A DNA stretch of 64,000 nucleotides. It comes from Magnolia sinica (Eukaryota; Streptophyta; Magnoliopsida; Magnoliales; Magnoliaceae). The notes beneath the pieces were generated by a model. The model did not search any database, was not told where the DNA came from, and was given only the letters and a program-made list of their open reading frames with translations. The stretch spans positions 42,787,501 to 42,851,500 of the forward strand of contig NC_080591.1 in the NCBI RefSeq assembly GCF_029962835.1, given 5' to 3'. Of the stretch, positions 44,405 to 56,335 are shown in pieces; the stretch's first letter is position 1, and each line of letters starts with the position of its first letter. Made by a program: the position numbers and the translations under genes.

Positions 44405-46759
44405 ACCTTAAAACCCTCACTCTCAACTCCATACGAATTTTTTAAACCCTAGCTAAGTGAGAGAGAAAAAGAGAGAGAAAGTGAGAGAGAAGTTGGTGAA
44501 TCATCTTGAGATTCTTCCTTGTTACTCCGCGTACCTGAACCATCACATCTGAATCGTTATTCCGGTGATTCTCAGTTCATTCTTGGGTAAGTAAATCAAA
44601 CCCTAACCTGTTTTGGAGCTTAGAATAGTTTAAGTGTTGATGTAGCTCTTTTCAAATCCTGCCTTAGGTTATCTAGTCGTTGTTGACGAAGACTTATCGT
44701 CTGAATCAGATCTGTTGCGCGCTTTTTGGTTTAAGGTGCAGACTATATTCGCATAGGTTATGGTTTTCAAGGCTTTAAATTTCGGTTAATGGTTTATTAT
44801 TGTTGTGGGTGCAATTTCACATGCCAAATACGATGTTTATATTGCGTTTTTGATAGATATGAACTATAGTGAGATTTGTGTATTCCATGTATATATAGAA
44901 AGTATTGTATACATATGCAATATGAGTATGTGGTTGCCATGATTAATTGTCACATGTTTATGCTAGTTATATGTGTAACAACTCCTTGGCAAAAGGAATT
45001 GTCCTAAGGTGAGCTATCACCAACATACATCATGTATGTTAGAATATGTAGCTTAAGTGTTTGTAGAAATGTCTGAATGAATAAGTGTGTCATATATTGT
45101 ACTTCTATGGGCGTTGAGAAGAGATTCTCGACTATCTTAATGATGTGTATGATTTCCTCCATGCAATCTATATTCTGTCTATTTAACTTGGACGTTACTT
45201 ATGTGTGAATTCATGTTAAGTTGATATTCAACAAATGCTCACATGCTTCTATGATTAGAATTGTTGATCCACTAATGTTCTAAATTGCTGGTATGAATAT
45301 CTGTTATACTCGAATGTGTTTGGGACTATGAAATAGTCCAGGGAATCGATAACAAACCTTGAGTTCTTGGCCGAGGTTGTTTTCACCACGTAGGACGTGT
45401 TTGACGAACCCGAGTCGTATTAGGGTTATCGACAGTGGTTTGGCCACACGGGGTGTTTGCACACTCTATGTCGTTCAACTCAACGTGAGCTCGTGCTAGT
45501 CGAGTTCGTCAAGTAACCCGATTGTCCCGGTGGATGTGCACCATGTATGGATGCTATTGTTTGAATCTAAAGTACCAAACTTACCAATGCAATCCCGTTA
45601 ACCATTGTACCTTGATCCGCTAAGACTCATGAGCCGGGCATGGTGGTATGAGACACTATGGTTGAGCTGTCGGCTTACGCTGGGGTGACGAGCCTCCCCG
45701 TAGTGACCAGTGAGCACACCTGACTTGTGAGCCGATTATGGTGGTATGGGACACTATATTCGTGCTGTCGGCCTACATTGATTGGTGACGAGCCCTTTGT
45801 AGTGACCTCGAGCATACTTTGATACTGCAATGAGGCGACGAGCCTTAGGGTAGTAACTAAAGTATGATAGGCATGGATTGATTGGTGACGAACCCTTTAC
45901 AGCGACCTAGAACCACAATATCGTATGAGATTGTTTAGGACTAATGACCCTAGAATGGATCACCGTTTGGGAATTGATATGAGGAAGGTACCCTAGCTTC
46001 CCAATCCTGCTGTATGAAAAGGACTAATAATAACTTGGTAATCATATGCATGCACCGCATTGCATGTGCCTTGGTATCGTGGAGCACTATGGGAGGTTGT
46101 CATGCGTACCGTAAGATGAAGACGCTGAGGGAGTGCAGGCGAGAGCATGCATCATTTCTACATACATCCTTGGATTAACAAGAGTAATTAGGACGTGTTT
46201 GATTGTATTGCCTTATTATTACTGCTTGATTGATTTAACAATATGTTAACTTTTACTGTATAGTTCCACTAAGTTGATCACTCACTCCCACATTCTGGGA
46301 CGGTGTTTTAACACCAACCAGACTCTGTCTTAGATGCAGATGATGATGCGACCCCCGAGGTAGAGCAGGAGTACGAGGATGACGAGGATGCATTTTCTTT
46401 TATGCAGTTCTCAGGTGGGTTCATGTGAGCCGTGCCCTAAGCTATGGGTATTCTGGGTTTCTTTTGTAATGGATGACTTCATTTTGATACTTATATTTTG
46501 AAAACAAACACTTGTAATTATGACCTAGCAGAGCATACATATCATAGGGACTTGCACATGTACACATACATTTCTTTAGTCTTCCGCTTACGTCTTTCAC
46601 CTATCCCTGGATTATGTTTACAGTTTGACTTAATCTACTCCATGTTTTATGCACTCATACAGACAACATACATTCATCATTACATATGTTGCATAAGTGA
46701 TGTTTTGAAACTCGGGAGCTGAGTTGTGCTCGACCCTCGAATTTTAGGGCGTTACAAGT

Positions 46760-46771
46760 TGGTATCAGAGC
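46760..46771 (+). other. Primer-binding site of the plus chromovirus
   Basis: TGGTATCAGAGC, the exact plant iMet type, three bases after the LTR. Confidence 0.92.
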
Positions 46772-47545
46772 ATGATTTAGATTAAACCGGACCTGGGTTA
46801 TGGTCACACAACGTACGCTGACGCCACCTTAGTGTAGGAGGGTGCGAGATTAATCTAGAATTTGTGTAGGTTTTTCAGTTGCTCTTATCGACGAAAGTTG
46901 ACTGAAAATGATCGCCGAGATCAAGTCCGTGCACACTCTTGATCACACACAGTGACCCAAAATCTCTTCTAGACTGTCCATTTACGGGTTTAGACTGTGT
47001 ATCATCCCTTTCCAGCCGTTAGAAACCCGGTAAAGGTGAATATGTATCAGATTCTATTCAAAGTGACCCGATAAGAGTCGAATCGGACTAAGGGCCCAAT
47101 CGGGGCATTTATAGGGGGACCCAGGGTGGGACCCACATCCATTGCTGACTTAGGGGGTAGGAGGACCTCGCCGGTTCGGTGAGCCCTCGCCGCCCAGCAG
47201 GCCTGGTCGGGAGGGCCGGCTCGGGCCGATGCATGTGGGGACTAGTGTGACCCACTCCTCCATGGTTGCTCATTTTTAACTCTCCCAAAACCCTCCTTCC
47301 TTCACAAAGCTACCCTCCAAGCTTCCCTTTTCTTGAAGTTTCTCTCAAAACCCCACAAAAATCCCTCCCTAAACCCTTTCTTCTTCCATTTTCGTGCATC
47401 CCCATTCTACCCATCTCAAAAGCCACCTCCATTGCTGTTTTTTCTCTCTTTTCTTTCCATTTGAGTGCTCAAATCCTTCCTTTGAGTCTCAAATTCGTGG
47501 AAGCCTCACTATTCCTCCCATTTCCCCTCTTTTCTCTCATTTTCC
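46772..47545 (+). other. Leader of the plus chromovirus
   Basis: About 770 bases with no gene; 47275-47545 is C/T-rich. The Pro/Ser/Phe-rich ORFs at 47266-47628 come from this tract. The equivalent part of the minus element is at 63455-64000. Confidence 0.7.
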
Positions 47546-48800
47546 ATGGCCTTATTCGAGCTTATTACGACCATATTTTCCATTTCCACCATTCTCTCTT
47601 TCATGAGGAAGAAAAGAGCTCCCGTTGATGAAGCCGGGCCTAGCCGCCCAACCTATGCATGGAGGCCGAGAGGCGTCACCGCAAGCACGACCGCCACTCG
47701 AGAGTATCAGACAAAGCGGGATCTCGATCTCAGTCTCCCATTGGAAGAACCTTATTGGCAGAGCTATCTCATGGAGTTTATGAGGGCCGTAGGGTCCTTT
47801 TTGAAGCTCATGTAGATTCGCGGCTATTTAGAGAATATCTCTTATTGGAGCGCTTGGAAGGGGCCGGTTGGTGTCCACTATTCGAGGGTAAATACCACGC
47901 CAATGTGGGTGCTGTCCGAGCTTTCTATGCCCACATTCGAGAACCTTCGCTACAGCCATTGCAGTTCAAGATCCCTTACGTAAGAGATCGGGAGGCCACA
48001 ATCAACGTCGCTTTGATATCCTGACTTCTGAACGTGCTGCTTGGTAAGGTTCATGCAAGTGAGAAGAATCTGAGTAGTACGCGTGAAAGGGATCGCCGTA
48101 TGCGGTTCCTGTGTAGTCGTCTGGTTGAATGGCACCCTAACCGAAGCCTTTCAGCGACCAACATGACGGACGATTTTTGCTTACTTCACCATATCTGCAC
48201 ATTCAACGTCTATCCTAGGTGAAACAACCATAGTGAGTGTACGCGCTTGATGGTAGATTTCCTATATCAGGTGTGGTAAGGAGAGAAGCTGTGTGTGCCA
48301 ACGTACATCTTGCATCAGATTGTCCTTATCGCTTGTTCAATAGAAGGACTGAATCGCTCCCATTTGGCCGACTCATCTGTAAGCTTGCACATGAGTTTGG
48401 TTACAGACTCGGGGTGAAAAAGTCGGTACCTATCCATTACATTAATGAGACGACTCTTAATCAGATGGATATCGGGCCTCGTCGACGACAAGCCTTACTT
48501 GAACAAAGTGAGGATGAGACTGAGAGCGATGAGGAAGAGAGTAATGGCGAAGGTGGAGCTGAAATAGAAGAAGAAGAAGAGCAGGATGAGGAAGAAGTGG
48601 AGGCCCAGGACACGAGTGAGAGTTCTCCTCCTGTGGCACCGGAGCAGGGCACAGATCAGGCCGTCAGGGATGCCCGTATAGCTCGACTTGAGGAGGGTCA
48701 GGCTGTCCTACGGCAGGACATTATGGATCTTCGGGGCCTCGTGAAACATAAGTTCAAGAAGGTGTCTCACACTCTGAAGTCTATCCTGTGTTGCCTGTAG
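47546..48800 (+). pseudogene. Accessory ORF of the plus chromovirus, upstream of gag
   Basis: Homologue of the minus element's 62094-63454 and, more distantly, of the two copia accessory ORFs. Both chromovirus copies begin MAL.EL.(T/A)TIFS followed by a basic stretch. Then come RRVLFEAHVDSRLF, a GAVRAFYAHIREPSLQPLQF block, CTFNVYPR (the NxYP motif), LPFGRLICKLAHEF and VPIHYINETTLNQMDIG, a long Glu-rich linker (48510-48600), and a coiled coil (RIARLEEGQAVLRQDI) ending ILCCL and a stop at 48798. Frameshifts near 47740 and 48230 and stops at 48022 and 48220 break it. Role unknown; an ORF in this position recalls ORF1 of Ogre elements. Confidence 0.8.
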
Positions 48801-49122
48801 GATAAGGGTGCCCCTCCTCCATCTCCTGATTCTAATGAGTAGTTGCAGATGTAGTCGTCCCTTACTCTATTTTGTTGCTTGTTGTTGTGTGTAGCCGTTA
48901 TAAGCATAGTAGTTTGGAAGTTATTTTGTGGTTTGAAGCTTAAGATGTATTAGCTCATATGCTTTCTCTATCGCGATCCATGTAATGCTGCACTTCTTGT
49001 ATTATGACAATTTTGTTAAATGAAATGCATGTTGTTTTCCTTAAGTTGTGATGTAAATGCTGTATGGGTGAATTATGTGGATGTTAAATCTCATAGGTTG
49101 CATCCTCTGTTGAATGTAGGGT
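48801..49122 (+). other. Spacer between accessory ORF and gag
   Basis: 322 bases, non-coding. It ends GAATGTAGGGT directly before the gag ATG; the minus element has GTATATAGGGA in the same place. Confidence 0.6.
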
Positions 49123-50215
49123 ATGCCTCTTAAGGGCTCGAAGACTTCAGCCCGTCTCTCTTTGGGCGAGTCGCTTGTCGGGGTTTCCCCCTTAGGCGAT
49201 AGCCAGACGGATCCACAGTTGGGCCCGTCTCATTTTGGTGTTGGGCCGGACTTTCAGCCAGCTACTGGCCCCACTGCTGGGCCGACTCCTGTAACACCAC
49301 CCATGGCTCCACCAGTCATGTCTTCGGTCCCTAAGCCGAACTGTGCATCTGCGTCGACGCCTCATGCATCTTCGTCCGCTCTGCCTCCTGATAGGCTTGA
49401 GCAGATGATGCTGTTGATACAGCAACAGCAGATCTAGCAGCAGCAGCACCACACCAGTAGTAGTAGCAACAACAACAGTTTTTGTCTTCCATGGCTGGCA
49501 TCTTTGTTCAGTCGATGGGGGCGACTCCACCTGCTTCACCTATGCACCCATCTGGGAACACTAGTGCTAGCGGCACATTTGAGCGATTCTAACACTTACA
49601 ACCTCCCACATTTGCAGGTTCTCACAGACTCGAGGAGGCCGAGTATTGGATTGACTGCATCTCTAAGATGCTGAGGCCACTTCACTGTTCTGAGGCTGAG
49701 TAGGTTGAGCTTGCCTCCTTCATGTTTGAGAAAGAGGCCAGTTTATGGTGGGACAATGTTCTCCGCACAGTTGCGGAGGGTTTTGAGTGGACGTGGCAGA
49801 CATTTGAGGCTCGCTTCCACGAGAAGTATTTCCCGGTCACGTACCGACACGAGAAGAAGAGTGAGTTCTTTCACCTCAGTCAGGGAGGGATGTCGGTGAC
49901 GGAGTATGAGAACCGATTTACTGAGCTGGGTCGGTATGCTCCATTACTCCTATGTGATCAGCTGATGCGAATGTGGCATTTTTCTGAGGGGCTGAGGCCT
50001 GAGATTTGATCGAAGATGTGCTGTGCTAGCATCTCTTCTTATGCTGAGTTGGTGAGCATGTCCCTGCGAGCTGAGCAGGATGGGGACAAGTCGCCCGGTA
50101 TGCGAGCACCTATGGTTCCCAGACCGCGACCTGACTTTCTGAGTGCACCATTTCTCAGCAAGAGGTCACAGGTAGATTCTCCTCCGAGACGTGCAGCGTC
50201 GCCGACTCAGTTGAT
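49123..50215 (+). pseudogene. gag of the plus chromovirus, broken
   Basis: Start MPLKGSKTSARLSLG at 49123 parallels MPSKTTQN in the minus copy. A Pro/Ser-rich region and a Gln tract (RLEQMMLLIQQQQ, with TAG at 49435 and a frame change) precede the capsid domain: FEKEASLWWDNVL, WTWQTFEARFHEKYFP, FFHLSQGGMSVTEYENRF, ELGRYAPLL and FSEGLRPEI, the standard chromovirus retrotransposon-gag. Stops at 49701 and 50007; the minus copy has Arg at the latter. Gag forms the particle that packages element RNA. Confidence 0.88.
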
Positions 50216-50875
50216 GCGTTCTGACTTGCGCTGTTCATACTGTGGAAAAATCGAGCATTCGGATCGTAATTGCTTTACACGAATGCGGGACAGTGGATTT
50301 ACTCCACCGCAGAGGATCAGTCGTCCGATGCCTCAGGTCATATCAACTCCACCCCTTCGTTCAGCGTCAGCTCACCCATCCTTCAAACCTTCTGTACCTC
50401 ACGTCAGGCCACCTCAACGGCCCATGGTACCATTGCCGAATCACCCACAGCAGGCTCGAGTTCACGCACTTACAGCTGAAGCGCCTGGGGTTGACTTGGC
50501 ACCGAGATCTTTTGAAGTTATAGCTCACATTCAAGGTATTTCCGTCTCCTTGTTGGTGGATACCGGGTCCACTACCTCTATTATATCGTATGCGGCAGTT
50601 AAGCGCCTGAGTTTGGGCACTGTTACTATGAAGGGAGTGACACTCACTACCGTTATAGGGACTTCCTCTGATATTACCAAGATTTGTATGGGTTGTTTGA
50701 TTGATCTAGGGAGCAGATCGATTCTAATTGACCTGTTTGCCGCACCTCTATACCATTACGATGTCATTTTAGGTATGGATTGGCTCACGAAGATGCGAGC
50801 AGAGATTGATTGTGAAGCTAGACTGGTGACAGTCCATGGACCTGAGGGCGAGACATTTACTTTCCCTGTTCAGGT
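50216..50875 (+). pseudogene. Zinc knuckle and aspartic protease (plus chromovirus)
   Basis: In the same frame as gag. The CCHC knuckle CSYCGKIEHSDRNC (50232-50273) fits CX2CX4HX4C. After a Pro-rich linker comes the retroviral-type protease with VSLLVDTGSTTSII; the catalytic DTGS is at 50559-50570, and YDVILGMDWL follows at about 50758. The open frame 50016-51158 holds this whole section without a stop, so it is among the best-preserved parts of the element. Confidence 0.88.
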
Positions 50876-51935
50876 CAGTTACCCTTTCCATTTTAGTTGT
50901 TATACTTCTCTGTTGGAGAGTATTGCTGGTTCGTCGCTTGAAAGCACGCCAGTAGTTCGAGATTTTGAAGATGTATTCGAGTCGATTCCTGGATTACCCC
51001 CTCCGTGTGAGATTGATTTTACTATCGATCTCATGCCTGGTGCGACACTTATTTCATTACCCACCTATCGCATGCCTCCGAGTGAAATGAAGGAATTGAG
51101 GAAGCAGATAGATGGCTTGTTGAATTTGGGCTTTATTCGTCCTAGTGTGTCCCCTTAGGGAGCACCTGTTCTGTTTGCCAAGAAGAAGGATGGTTCCTTG
51201 CGATTATTTATAGATTATCGCAGGTTAAATCAGGTGACAGTGAAGAGCAAGTATCCCTTGCCTAGGATCGATGATCTGTTTGATCAGTTGAAGGGGGCAC
51301 GGTACTTTTTGAAGATTGATCTACAGTCAGGGTATCATCAGTTGCGCGTCAAGGATGAGGACGTGCAGAAGACCGCATTCAGAACTAGTTTCAGCCATTA
51401 TGAGTTCCTTGTGATGTCGTTCGGTCTTACGAACGCACTGGTCGTGTTCATGGATCTGATGAACAGGGTGTTTCGGCCATTTTTGTTCTGATTCATCATT
51501 GGCTTTATCGATGACATTTTGATATACTCTACGAGTCGGGAAGAGCACGAGGAGCACTTAAGAGCGGTCTTGGATGTTCTCAGGAAGAATCAGCTTTTTG
51601 CGCAGTACAAGAAATGTGACTTCTGGAAGGAGGAAGTCAAGTTCCTAGGGCATGTGGTGTCCAGAGAAGGTATAGCTGTCGACCTCGCTAAGGTAGCTGC
51701 AGTTCAGGACTGGAAGCAGCCTGGTTCGGTTACTGAGGTGAGAAGCTTTCTGGATCTAGCAGGCTATTATCGACGCTTCATTGGAGACTTCTCGAAGATA
51801 GCCAGACCGTTGTCTCAGTTGACACAGAAAGACTTGAAGTTTGCTTGGAATGAGAAGGCGGAAATAGCTTTTCAGGAGCTGAAGGACAAGTTGACGTCCG
51901 CCCCTGTGCTAGTATTGCCAGAGTAAGGGGTTAAG
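50876..51935 (+). pseudogene. Reverse transcriptase (plus chromovirus)
   Basis: Opens with DVFESIPGLPPPCEIDFTID and YRMPPSEMKELRKQI; then [36 protein letters not shown] and the active-site FIDD at 51504-51515, and the thumb ([16 protein letters not shown]). Stops at 51156 (SP-stop-GAPVLF, Gln expected), 51489 (minus copy has Arg) and 51924 (minus copy has Gln) are each one C-to-T change from the expected codon. The 51156 stop is shared with the minus copy. Confidence 0.9.
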
Positions 51936-52442
51936 TATATGATATATACTGATGCCTCTTGCTTTGGTTTGGGTTGTGTCCTTATGCAGAAGGACATGGT
52001 GATTGCATATGCCTTGAGACAGTTGAGGAAACACGAAGAGAATTACCCTACGCATGACCTGGAGTTGGCGGCTGTCATTTTCGCATTAAAGCTTTGGAGA
52101 CATTACCTCTACGGAGAGGAGTTCGAGCTCTTTTGCGACCATAAGAGCCTTAAGTATATCTTTACCCAGCGTGACTTGAATATGAGGCAATGTCGATGGA
52201 TGAAAACATTGAAGGACTTTAAGTTCGATGTCTCTTACCATCCGGGCAAGGCAAACCTTGTGGTAGACGCGTTGAGTCACAAAAAGGCTATAGAATTTGC
52301 GGCTCTGCTAATGATAGCTGAATGGGACATGATGAAGTTTGTGCGAGACTTTGAACAGAAACTCACGGTGGAAGAGCCATATGAAGTCATCGCGCACATT
52401 CGAGTACAGCCCCTCATTGACGAGAGGATCATTGCAGCTTAG
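51936..52442 (+). pseudogene. RNase H (plus chromovirus)
   Basis: [16 protein letters not shown] (first Asp), [19 protein letters not shown] (Glu), [13 protein letters not shown] (Asp), and [13 protein letters not shown] VVDALSHK at the end. Open from 51939 to 52439. Active-site acids are all present. The usual ADALSRK is read as VDALSHK. Confidence 0.88.
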
Positions 52443-53460
52443 GCAGATGATGAGCTATTGGCGAAGATGAGAGAGCGGGTTCGTACAGATGAGGACTCCG
52501 AGTGGAGTGTTGGTTCAGATGGGGGCCTACGATATCGTGGCCGCCTATGTGTTCCAAACGTTCCTGACTTGAGACGAGAAGTTCTCGAGTCAGCTCATAA
52601 TTCAAAGCTTGCGATGCATCCAGGTAGCACGAAGATGTAACAGGATATGAGGAGATCCTATTGGTGGGACAACATGAAGGTTCACATTGCTGAGTTCGTA
52701 TCTCATTGTCTCACGTGCCAGCAGGTCAAGGCAGAGCATCGCTGACCTCCTGGACTGCTTCAGCCCATGCCCATAGCTGAATGGAAGTGGGACTTCATCT
52801 CTATGAATTTTATTTCAGGGCTACCGAGAACGAGGAAGGGACATGACTCCATTTGGGTGATCGTCGACCGATTGACGAAGTCGGCTCATTTCTTACCGAT
52901 CAGAGTCGCAAACTCTTCAGACGAGTTGGCTAGGTTATACATCAAGGAGATTGTACGTCTGCATGGAGTTCCCTTGGAGATTGTGTCTGACAGAGACATG
53001 CGATTCACATCTATCTTCTGGACTCGTATCCAGGAAGCGATGGGTGTGAAATTGAAGTTCAGCACCGCGTTTCATCCGCAGACAGACAGGCAGATGGAAC
53101 GTGTGAATCAGATTCTGGAGGACATGTTGCGAGCTTATGTTTTGGATTTCAAGGACAGGTGGGATGACTGTCTCCCTTATGCAGAGTTCGGTTATAACAA
53201 CAACTTTCAGGCGAGTATCGGCATGGCTCCCTACGAGGCATTGTATGGTCGCCTGTGTAGAGCATCGCATTGCTGGGTAGAAGTTGGCGAGCATAGTTTG
53301 ATTGGCCCAGAGTTAGTTCAGGCGACTTCAGAGAAAGTCGACATTATTCGACACCGATTGCTGACAGCCCAGAGCAGGCAAAAGAGTTACGCTGATACGA
53401 GGCGACGACCGCTTGAGTTTGAGGTTGGAGACAAGTATTTCTTAAGGTATTCCCTATGAA
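52443..53460 (+). pseudogene. Integrase (plus chromovirus), catalytic Asp changed to Asn
   Basis: H2C2 zinc-binding part: SAHNSKLAMHPGSTKM (52590-52637), a stop at 52638, then [11 protein letters not shown]. Core: the first acid of the DDE triad, MDF in the minus copy, reads MNF here (AAT at 52806-52808); IVSDRDMRFTSIFW gives the second, and RQMERVNQILEDMLR the Glu. A stop at 52743 replaces a likely Arg. One extra base near 53450 shifts the frame. Catalytically dead as it stands. Confidence 0.88.
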
Positions 53461-53899
53461 GGGAGTCCTGCGGTTTGGTAAGAAGGGGAAGCTCACGCTA
53501 AGATTTATTGGTCCATTTCAAATACTGGATCGAGTAGGAGCAGTAGCATACTGCCTTGCTTTGCCCACACCACTTACAGGCGTGCATCACGTATTTCATG
53601 TTTCTATGTTGAAGAAATACATTCCTGATCCTTTGCATATTATCTGTTGGGAGTAGGTGCAGTTGAGCGAGGATGCCACATATATACTGCGACCGACGCG
53701 TATCCTAGACAGGAAGGATCAGGTATTGCGTAGCAAGGTCATCCCTCTTGTGAAAGTACTGTGGACGCATCACAGCGAAGAAGAGGCTACTTGGGAGACT
53801 GAGGCTGAGGTCAGAAAGAACTACCCTCAGATCCTCGAGGAGTATGAGAAGGTACGAATTTCGGGGATGAAATTTTTCTTTAAGGGGGGTAGATTGTAA
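53456..53899 (+). pseudogene. Integrase C-terminus and chromodomain (plus chromovirus)
   Basis: Frame +2 after the shift: MKGVLRFGKKGKLTLRFIGPF (the GPY/F motif as IGPFQIL), VFHVSMLKKYIPDP, a stop at 53654 (Gln in the minus copy), then a chromodomain: VKVLWTHHSEEEATWETEAE and NYPQILEE. The chromodomain places the element in the chromoviruses; chromodomains direct integration toward marked heterochromatin. The final stop overlaps the first bases of the 3' LTR. Confidence 0.88.
53879..53894 (+). other. Polypurine tract (plus chromovirus)
   Basis: TTTAAGGGGGGTAGAT directly before the 3' LTR. Confidence 0.88.
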
Positions 53900-56335
53900 T
53901 GACCCAAAAAAATTTTGTGCAAAGACCCGAGTACTACCTCAAATTCTTTAGAAGTTAAATGTGGGTTAACTGGTGCTAAACTCAATTACTTGTAAAATTA
54001 GGACCAATCACTTTAAATTTGATCTGTAGGACCCAAAACTTATAGAATCGTTAGTGCTATGTTACCTTGAAATTTAGGATTCAACGCTGAATCTAGTTGC
54101 TCTCGGGAGTACTTGGAAACTTTGTATCGGACTTGGACCGCACGTCGAAAGTCCGATAGCGATGATCTTTGATAGATATGATCACCTTATTGGGCTTGAC
54201 AATCACCTCAAAAATCAAGTCCAGATGACATCCTGAGACGATTTGCTTAAGTCCGGAGTAAAGAGTGTGAGAAAGGTGAGAAATTAAATATGAATTTATG
54301 AAATCTGAGTCGTGTTGCTTACGCGCCGATTTTAAGCATTCTGACCGTCGGATTCTGACCCAAATTCACCCTCGGATCAGGAAAGATGGCCCACACATGT
54401 CAAAGTTCCGGTGGACCTGATCGAGTTTCGGTGACCGTTGAATTGAAACTGGTCCGCCACGGCTGATCTGTAAATCCGATCAGTACAAAAACTTAGCCTG
54501 ACCTAGATCCATAGTCAGTGAGCTTAAGTTCGACCACATGTGGAAGAAGGACCACCAGAAGTGCTCCGTTGGACCGAAATATATCTGAATTGGTTATAAC
54601 CTAAGTATACCTTGGCCTTAGGGCTATTTTCATTAAATTTAGGCCTATATAAAGACCTTCAAACCCTTACTCTCAACTCCATACGAATTTTCTAAACCCT
54701 AGCTAAGTGAGAGGGAGAAAAAGAGAGAGAAAGTGAGGGAGAAGTTGGTGAATCATCTTGAGATTCTTCCTTATTACTCTGCATACCTAAACCATCTCAT
54801 CTCAATCGTTATTTTGGCGATTCTCAGTTCATTCTTAGGTAAGTCAATCAAACCCTAACCTGTTTTGGAGCTTAGAATAGTCTAAGTATTGATGTAGCTC
54901 TTTTCAAGTCCTGCCTTAGGTTATCTAGTCGTCGTTGACGAAGACTTATCGTCTGAATCAGATTTGTTGCGCGCTTTCTAGTTTAAGGTGCTGACTATAT
55001 TCGTATAGGTTATGGTTTTCAAGGCTTTCAATGTCAGTTAATGGTTTATTATTGTTGTGGGTGCAATTTCACATGCCAAATGCGATGTTTATATTGCGTT
55101 TCTGATAGATATGAACTATAGTGAGATTTGTGTATTCCACGTATATATAGAAAGTATCGTATACGTATGCAATATGAGTATGTGGTTGCTATGATTAATT
55201 GTCACATGTTTATGCTAGTTATATGTGTAACAACTCCTTGGCAAAAGGAATTATCCTAAGGTGAGCTATCACCAACATACGTCATGTATGTTGGAATATG
55301 TAGCTTAAGTGTTTGTAGAAATGTCTGAATGAATAATTGTGTCATATATTATACTTCTATGGGCGTTGAGAAGAGATTCTCGACTATCTTAATGATGTGT
55401 ATGATTTCCTCCATGCAATCTATATTCTTTGTCTGTTTCACTTGGACGTTACTTATGTGTGAATTCATGTTAAGTTGATATTCAACAAATGCTCATATGC
55501 TTATATGATTAGAATTGTTGATCCACTACTGTTCTAAATTGCTGGTATAAATATTTGTTATACTCGAATGTGCTTGGGACTATGAAATAGTCCAAGGAAT
55601 CGGTAACAAACCTTGAGTTCATGGTTGAGGTTGTTTTCACCACGTAGGACGTGTTTGACGAACCCGAGTCATATTAGGGTTGTCGACAGTGGTTTGGCCA
55701 CACGGGGTGTTTACGCACTCTATGTCGTTCAACTCAACATGCGCTCGTGCTAGTTGAGTTCGTTAAGTAACCCGATTGTCCCGGTGGATGTGCACCATGT
55801 ATTGACGTTATTGTTTGAATCTAGAGTACCAAACTTACCAGTGCAATCCCATTAACCATTATACCTTGATCCGCTAAGACTCATGAGTCAGGCATGGTGG
55901 TATGGGATACCATGGTCGAGCTGTCGGCCTACGCTGGGGCGACGAGCCTCCCCATAGTGACCAGTGAGCACACCTAACTCGTGAGCTGATTATGGTGATA
56001 TGGGACACTATATTCGTGTTGTCGGCCTACATTGATTGGTGACGAGCCCTTTGTAGTGACCTCGAGCATACTTTGATACTACATTGAGGCGACGAGCCTT
56101 AGGGTAGTAACTAAAGTATGATAGACATGCATTGATTGGTGACGAGCCCTTTGCAGTGACCTAGAACCACAATATTGTATGAGATTGTTTAGGACTGACG
56201 ACCCTAGAATGGATCACCATTTAAGAATTTATATGAGGAAGGTACCCTAGCTTCCCAATCCTGCTGTATGAAAAGGGTTAATAATAACTTAGTAATCATA
56301 TGCATGCATCGCATTGCATGTGCCTTGGTGTCGTG
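53895..56335 (+). mobile_element. 3' LTR of the plus chromovirus, truncated
   Basis: Same start as 43620 (TGTAATGACCC) and co-linear with it to GTGTCGTGG (46085 in the 5' LTR). It stops about 670 bp short of the expected GTTACA end; the next base begins the inverted LTR of the other element. Confidence 0.9.

Larger units (their letters stand above)
43620..46756 (+). mobile_element. 5' LTR of the plus chromovirus
   Basis: 3137 bp, TGTAATGACCC to GGGCGTTACA. Pairs with 53895-56335 over its first ~2465 bp. It holds a TATA box, a GA-rich leader, and a short segment with regularly spaced GACGAGCC words (about 45690-45910). The acidic ORF-like stretch near 46330-46400 (GATGACGAGGATG) is non-coding LTR sequence. 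Confidence 0.92.
43620..56335 (+). mobile_element. Ty3/gypsy chromovirus (Tekay/Del-like), plus strand, nested
   Basis: About 12.7 kb: 5' LTR, iMet primer-binding site, accessory ORF, gag-pol with protease-RT-RNase H-integrase order (the Ty3 order), a C-terminal chromodomain, polypurine tract and a 3' LTR lacking its last ~670 bp. It lies inside the 3' LTR of the minus-strand element. All genes have stops or frameshifts. It is an unusual chromovirus in carrying a long sense ORF between the primer-binding site and gag. Confidence 0.88.

Noticed and set aside
46330..46420. Acidic coding region in the chromovirus LTR
   Set aside because: Non-coding U5-side LTR sequence that recurs in the related LTR at about 41700-41760; no start or extended frame.
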